A DNA stretch of 38,479 nucleotides from an uncultured Lachnoclostridium sp. (GTDB lineage: Bacteria; Bacillota; Clostridia; Lachnospirales; Lachnospiraceae). Each line of letters begins with the position of its first letter. Positions within the stretch are counted from its first letter, which is position 1. A program made the position numbers and the translations under genes. Positions 33,233-38,479 of the stretch are shown here, in pieces. The DNA lies in the NCBI GenBank assembly GCA_947369165.1, contig CANBKJ010000022.1:1-38479 (forward strand), read 5' to 3'. A model generated the notes under the pieces. It saw only the letters and a program-made list of their open reading frames with translations, made no database searches and was not told the DNA's origin.

Positions 33233-34177
33233 CTATAAAATCTGCTCTCTCCAATAATTCAGCGTATCTTCCAATGTCATCTCCAGACTGATCTTTCTTG
33301 TCCAGTCCGTGTGTTCTGTAATCTTTGTTATATCTGCCGAGATAATCGGCACATCGATGGGCCGCAACCGTTCTGCCTCTACCTCCACCCGGATCTCCTG
33401 TCCAGAGAGGGCGATGATCTGATCCAGAATATCCTGAATCGAATAAGCATTTCCCGCTCCTACATTGTAGGTCTCCCCGGCGTGTCCCTGACGTACCAGG
33501 CACTCATAGGCAGCAATCACATCCCTCACATCTGTAAAATCCCTTTTTGCCTTCAGATTGCCCACATGGATCACCGGTTCCCGAAGTCCCTTTTCCACTT
33601 CCACTACCTGTTTACAAAAATCCGATACTACAAACTGGGGGGACTGCCTCGGCCCCACATGGTTAAAAGCGCGGACCATTACAAGATTGAGCTGGTATGC
33701 CCTGGCATAGATCGCCGCCAGCATATTCTGACAGCCCTTTGTGGCGGCATAAATATTTCCGGGACGCAGAACCGTATCCTCAGAGATCGGGACCTCTTCC
33801 GGATTGACATATCCATATTCTTCTCCAGAACCGATCAAAAGCACTCTCCCTGGATACTTTATTTCTTTTAACACATCCAGCAGATTCAAAGTACCTTTAA
33901 TGTTTACATCTACCGTAAGCTGTGGATTGGACCAGGATAGGGCCACGGAACTCTGTGCCGCAAGGTGGAAAATATAGTCCGGGGCACACTTTGCCAGCAC
34001 CTGCTCCACCTCTTCTTTCACCAGAAGATCCATATCCAATATGTTACCGTTCGCATCCTCCAGCACTTCCTGTTCCATTTTCGTTATACTGACCTCGTAT
34101 CCACATTCCCCGCTCAGATATTCTGCCAGATACCTCCCCACAAAACCGGCACCGCCGATAATCAATACTTTTTTCAT
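33233..34177 (-). CDS. rmd: GDP-6-deoxy-D-lyxo-4-hexulose reductase (GDP-D-rhamnose synthase)
   Basis: The 314-residue SDR protein has IIGGAGFVG at 6-14 for NAD(P) binding, GSGEEYG at 116-122, the catalytic YAATK at 143-147 and the signature RAFNHVGPRQSPQFV followed by GNLKAKRDFTDVRD. The last two match RMD rather than the GDP-L-fucose synthase Fcl/WcaG. It reduces the GMD product to GDP-D-rhamnose. The start at 34177 is preferred to an in-frame ATG at 34189 because GAGGGA lies just upstream of it. It is separated from gmd by a 193-bp gap with hairpins, which may set its expression apart from the upstream genes. Confidence 0.88.
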   Translation of the reverse strand: MKKVLIIGGAGFVGRYLAEYLSGECGYEVSITKMEQEVLEDANGNILDMDLLVKEEVEQVLAKCAPDYIFHLAAQSSVALSWSNPQLTVDVNIKGTLNLLDVLKEIKYPGRVLLIGSGEEYGYVNPEEVPISEDTVLRPGNIYAATKGCQNMLAAIYARAYQLNLVMVRAFNHVGPRQSPQFVVSDFCKQVVEVEKGLREPVIHVGNLKAKRDFTDVRDVIAAYECLVRQGHAGETYNVGAGNAYSIQDILDQIIALSGQEIRVEVEAERLRPIDVPIISADITKITEHTDWTRKISLEMTLEDTLNYWREQIL

Positions 34178-34370
34178 TGTTTCCCTCATTTCTGTGCTGT
34201 CCTAATGGCTCAGCTTTGCTGAGACTATGCGCATTCATGCAATTCCCTCGTTCTATAGAGGAATATATAAGGCAGCGGCGCGAATTCTCCGTTTTCAGGC
34301 GGGTTCCAATTCGCGCCGCTAAGCCAATTTAACAGCGCCTCATGACACCCATGTTTGACGCCAAATCAAT
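34178..34370 (-). other. Intergenic region with two hairpins between gmd and rmd
   Basis: A 13-bp perfect inverted repeat, AGCGGCGCGAATT (34274-34286) and its complement (34308-34320), is extended by GGC/GCC outside and encloses a 21-base loop. A smaller hairpin, CTCAGC-TTT-GCTGAG, lies at 34209-34223, nearer rmd. Neither is followed by a clear T-run on the minus strand, so a classical terminator is unlikely; partial attenuation or an RNA-processing site is possible. Bases 34179-34200, next to the rmd start, match the tarI leader. Confidence 0.55.
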
Positions 34371-36511
<2,141 letters not shown>

Positions 36512-36545
36512 ACTCTTTTTCCTTTCTGAATACTTTATATCCAGC

Positions 36546-36559
36546 CGATGATATCATCG
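36546..36559. promoter_or_regulatory. 14-bp perfect palindrome between manA and manC
   Basis: CGATGATATCATCG is its own reverse complement and lies alone in the 61-bp gap upstream of manC. No T-run follows, so it is not a typical terminator. On the minus strand a TATAAA lies a few bases downstream, so an operator at a weak internal promoter is conceivable, but I see no good -35 box. Confidence 0.35.
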
Positions 36560-36572
36560 ACCAAACTTTATC

Positions 36573-37535
36573 TTATAATTTAGACATTAGTATCTCATTC
36601 GTTCCATGTATATAGTACTCTCCAAATCCCGCCGGAATAAACATACTGTCTCCCGCCTGGAAATCATATCGCTTTCCTGCATGCTCCAGAAACCCATTTC
36701 CCGAAACGACAAGAAGAGAATGAAAACTGCTCCTGTCACACCAGAATTTAATCTTTCCATTGTCTACCTGGATGCGCAGCACACTAAAATAATCACACTC
36801 AAACAGTCTCCGGAGACTTCCTGATTTGAGACGTACTTCATTGTTGTCAAACACCTGGGAAGGGATCACCGGTGTCCGGTCGATGACATCGATGGCCCGC
36901 TCGACTTGAAGCTCCCGGTAATTTCCATCCTTATCCTTCCGCAGATAATCATATACCCGGAAGGTCGTGTTGGAGTTTTGCTGGATCTCGGCGATCACAG
37001 CCCCTGCTCCGATGGCATGTATCGTTCCAGGATGAATGAAGAACACATCTCCCGCATGCACTTCAACTTTATTCAGCACCTCACAGACGGTACCGTCCTG
37101 AATCTTCTTTTCCAGCTCTTCCCTGCTGATCATTCGGTTCAGCCCATAATAAAGGAAAGCGCGTGGTTTTGCCGAAACCACATACCACATCTCCGCCTTT
37201 CCCTCTTCTCCCCGCTCCCGCAGGGCGGTTTCGTCCGAAGGATGAACCTGAATGGACAAATTCTTCTTGGCATCTATAAATTTAATCAAAATCGGAAATT
37301 TATCTTCTGGCTTAAAATCCGGAGATACGTATTCCGGAAACTCCTTTACAATATCACTCAGAAACTGCCTCTTAAATCTGCCGTTGACAATCTTGTTCTG
37401 TCCATCCGGATGGCAGCATAGTTCCCAGCTCTCCGCAGTGCAGAGACCTTCTCCAGACTTGCCGTACAGCCGTTCCAGCTCTCTGCCGCCCCAGAGATAT
37501 TCCTTATACACAGGAGATAATTTCATCGGATACAT
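36573..37535 (-). CDS. manA: Mannose-6-phosphate isomerase, class I
   Basis: The 320-residue cupin protein is the short Gram-positive ManA/Pmi: KEYLWGGREL at 11-20, the zinc-site region SIQVHPSDE (His98) and AEMWYVV (Glu115), then HPGTIHAIGAG (His173) and TFRVYDYLRKD. It interconverts fructose-6-phosphate and mannose-6-phosphate and is the entry to the GDP-mannose/GDP-D-rhamnose pathway whose other steps lie downstream. GGAAGG lies seven bases before the ATG. It starts 16 bp after the GT2 gene. Confidence 0.94.
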   Translation of the reverse strand: MYPMKLSPVYKEYLWGGRELERLYGKSGEGLCTAESWELCCHPDGQNKIVNGRFKRQFLSDIVKEFPEYVSPDFKPEDKFPILIKFIDAKKNLSIQVHPSDETALRERGEEGKAEMWYVVSAKPRAFLYYGLNRMISREELEKKIQDGTVCEVLNKVEVHAGDVFFIHPGTIHAIGAGAVIAEIQQNSNTTFRVYDYLRKDKDGNYRELQVERAIDVIDRTPVIPSQVFDNNEVRLKSGSLRRLFECDYFSVLRIQVDNGKIKFWCDRSSFHSLLVVSGNGFLEHAGKRYDFQAGDSMFIPAGFGEYYIHGTNEILMSKL

Positions 37536-37551
37536 AAATAAACCTTCCTAA

Positions 37552-38259
37552 TCATTTACCAACGATACGCGTCACCGTAAGCCGGCATAATGTCTTGATA
37601 TAGCTCATAATAAACGGAATCAGGCGTCTCTTCGATTCCCCATAAATCCGCTTGTCAAATTCGATCGGTACCTCGCCGATTTTCAGTTTTTTATCTTTTT
37701 TATTCAGACGAAGGCGCAGCAACACTTCCTGAAGTACATCATAATTATGGCAGGACAGCGACACCTTTTTGAGCTCATTGGTGTGATACATCCGGTAATC
37801 CGTGGAAATATCCTTTGCTTTAATTCCAAGAAAGAACCGGAACATACCGTTCAATATATGAGACATGATAATGGAACTCTTGGCATCGTTGGTCTTTCCG
37901 CCTTTTACATAGCGGGAACCGATAACCACATCGCAGTTTTCCTTTGTAAATTTCTCATATATTCCTGGGATGTATTTAGGATTGTGGGATCCGTCACTGT
38001 CCAGTATAAGAAATTTATCCATTTCCGCATATTTGATCCCCGTTTTAAAGGCACCTGCAAAAGCGGGCTCCTCCTGATTGATATATCTGGCTCCAAATTC
38101 CTCGCAGACACCTTTGGTATTATCCAGCGGCTCCGCCGTATCTATCACAAGAATTTCAAATTCTTCTCCTGTCTTTTTTACATTATCGATTATCTGCGGC
38201 AAAAGGACCTTAAGATTCTCCTCTTCTTTGTATGCCAGCAGAACCACACTGATTCCCAT
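37552..38259 (-). CDS. GT2 glycosyltransferase, polyprenol-phosphate-mannose-synthase-like
   Basis: This 235-residue protein is a DPM1-type GT2: VVLLAYKEEENLKVLLPQI at the N-terminus, LVIDTAEPLDNT, the metal-binding LDSDGSHNP and IGSRYVKGGKT. It has no C-terminal membrane helices. Such enzymes move one sugar, often mannose from GDP-mannose, onto undecaprenyl phosphate for use by GT-C enzymes outside the membrane; the neighbouring GDP-mannose genes and the YfhO gene fit that. GGAGGAAAGTTC precedes the ATG. It is the first gene of the long leftward operon in this window, directly downstream of the tandem repeat region. Confidence 0.87.
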   Translation of the reverse strand: MGISVVLLAYKEEENLKVLLPQIIDNVKKTGEEFEILVIDTAEPLDNTKGVCEEFGARYINQEEPAFAGAFKTGIKYAEMDKFLILDSDGSHNPKYIPGIYEKFTKENCDVVIGSRYVKGGKTNDAKSSIIMSHILNGMFRFFLGIKAKDISTDYRMYHTNELKKVSLSCHNYDVLQEVLLRLRLNKKDKKLKIGEVPIEFDKRIYGESKRRLIPFIMSYIKTLCRLTVTRIVGK

Positions 38260-38277
38260 GAACTTTCCTCCAAATTT

Positions 38278-38306
38278 ATTTTACTATCTTCATCTACATG
38301 TCAGCA
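38278..38306 (-). promoter_or_regulatory. Possible promoter of the right-hand operon
   Basis: TAAAAT (38283-38278 on the minus strand) is a good -10 box. The best -35 at 17 bp is TGCTGA (38306-38301), and CTGACA lies at a shorter 15 bp (38304-38299). Either -35 overlaps the first unit of the tandem repeats, so the repeat array may reach into the promoter. Moderate to weak evidence. Confidence 0.4.
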
Positions 38307-38479
38307 CTTCCGTGCTTCCCGCATAAGCACTTCCGTGCTTCCCGCATAAGCACTTCCGTGCTTCCCGCATAAGATGCGTTCGTGCTTCTCGCATAAGCAC
38401 TTCCGTGCTTCCCGCATAAGCAGCTTCGTGCTTACCCGCATAAGATGCGTTCGTGCTTACCCGCATAAGATGCGTTCGT
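38304..38479. repeat. Tandem array of 23-25-bp palindromic units, running off the window
   Basis: Seven whole units and one partial unit follow head to tail with no spacers: 38304-38326, 38327-38349, 38350-38372, 38373-38396, 38397-38419, 38420-38443, 38444-38468 and 38469-38479. Each ends in CGCATAA. Four units begin GCACTTCCGTGC, forming a hairpin AAGCAC-TTCC-GTGCTT with the preceding AA; the others begin GATGCGTTCGTGC or GCAGCTTCGTGC and pair through CGCAT-AAG-ATGCG or AAGCA/TGCTT. Unit lengths of 23-25 are not multiples of three, so it is not a coding repeat. It lies at the promoter of the right-hand operon. Confidence 0.85.

Noticed and set aside
34274..34320. Rho-independent terminator after gmd
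   Set aside because: The stem is strong, but no T-run follows on the minus strand and rmd continues the same pathway.
38304..38479. CRISPR array
   Set aside because: Units follow each other directly with no unique spacers, vary in length and sequence, and no cas gene is near.

Overview
The window reads as part of the chromosome of a Gram-positive, endospore-lineage Clostridia, most likely of the Lachnospiraceae type. This is inferred from the strong GGAGG-type ribosome binding sites, a LysM-GH18 protein without signal peptide of the SleL/YaaH spore-enzyme kind, teichoic-acid-type TarI/TarJ and TagF enzymes, and YfhO- and CsbB/GtrB-type membrane glycosylation genes. I cannot name a species. 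Nearly the whole window is one large surface-glycopolymer locus. I saw no tRNA, rRNA, insertion sequence, phage gene or CRISPR array.

Left block (1-13.2 kb). A leftward operon starts at about 6.6 kb: a membrane UDP-sugar 4,6-dehydratase, a TagB-like alditol-phosphate transferase, a membrane EAL (c-di-GMP phosphodiesterase) protein and, after a 138-bp gap, the LysM-GH18 gene. A rightward Wzy/ligase-type polymerase gene starts back-to-back with it from an overlapping promoter with an operator-like palindrome. A second leftward run (13.2 to 8.1 kb) encodes an ExoA-like GT2, two tandem LicD proteins, a GT2 and a GT4.

Middle block (13.4-21 kb). A GT2-GtrA fusion faces a CsbB/GtrB-type GT2. Next is a compact rightward operon with its own promoter and a strong terminator: a two-module polymerase (TagF-like plus a DUF115/GT42-like domain), CMP-KDO synthetase KdsB, a DRE-TIM (DmpG-like) aldolase with an extra C-terminal domain, and a KdsC-like phosphatase. 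These look like genes for making, activating and polymerising a KDO-like ulosonic acid, with an aldolase where KdsA would be expected.

Right block (38.3 to 21 kb, all leftward). A GT2, ManA, ManC, GMD, RMD and a phosphohexomutase supply GDP-D-rhamnose from fructose-6-phosphate. YfhO, a GT2-TagF fusion and an orphan linker-domain protein follow. TarI and TarJ then make CDP-ribitol, and a second TagF-DUF115 polymerase, paralogous to the first, closes the block.

Taken together, the enzymes supply CDP-ribitol, CMP-KDO (or a relative) and GDP-D-rhamnose. They suggest a ribitol-phosphate/ulosonic-acid teichoic-type polymer decorated with further sugars. An initiating phosphosugar transferase, a flippase or ABC exporter and a ligase to peptidoglycan are not in the window. 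Apart from genes, the most interesting DNA is a pair of about 116-bp structured intergenic elements with matching ends but different stems, and a 23-25-bp tandem repeat at the right edge. No gene-free stretch exceeds 300 bp.
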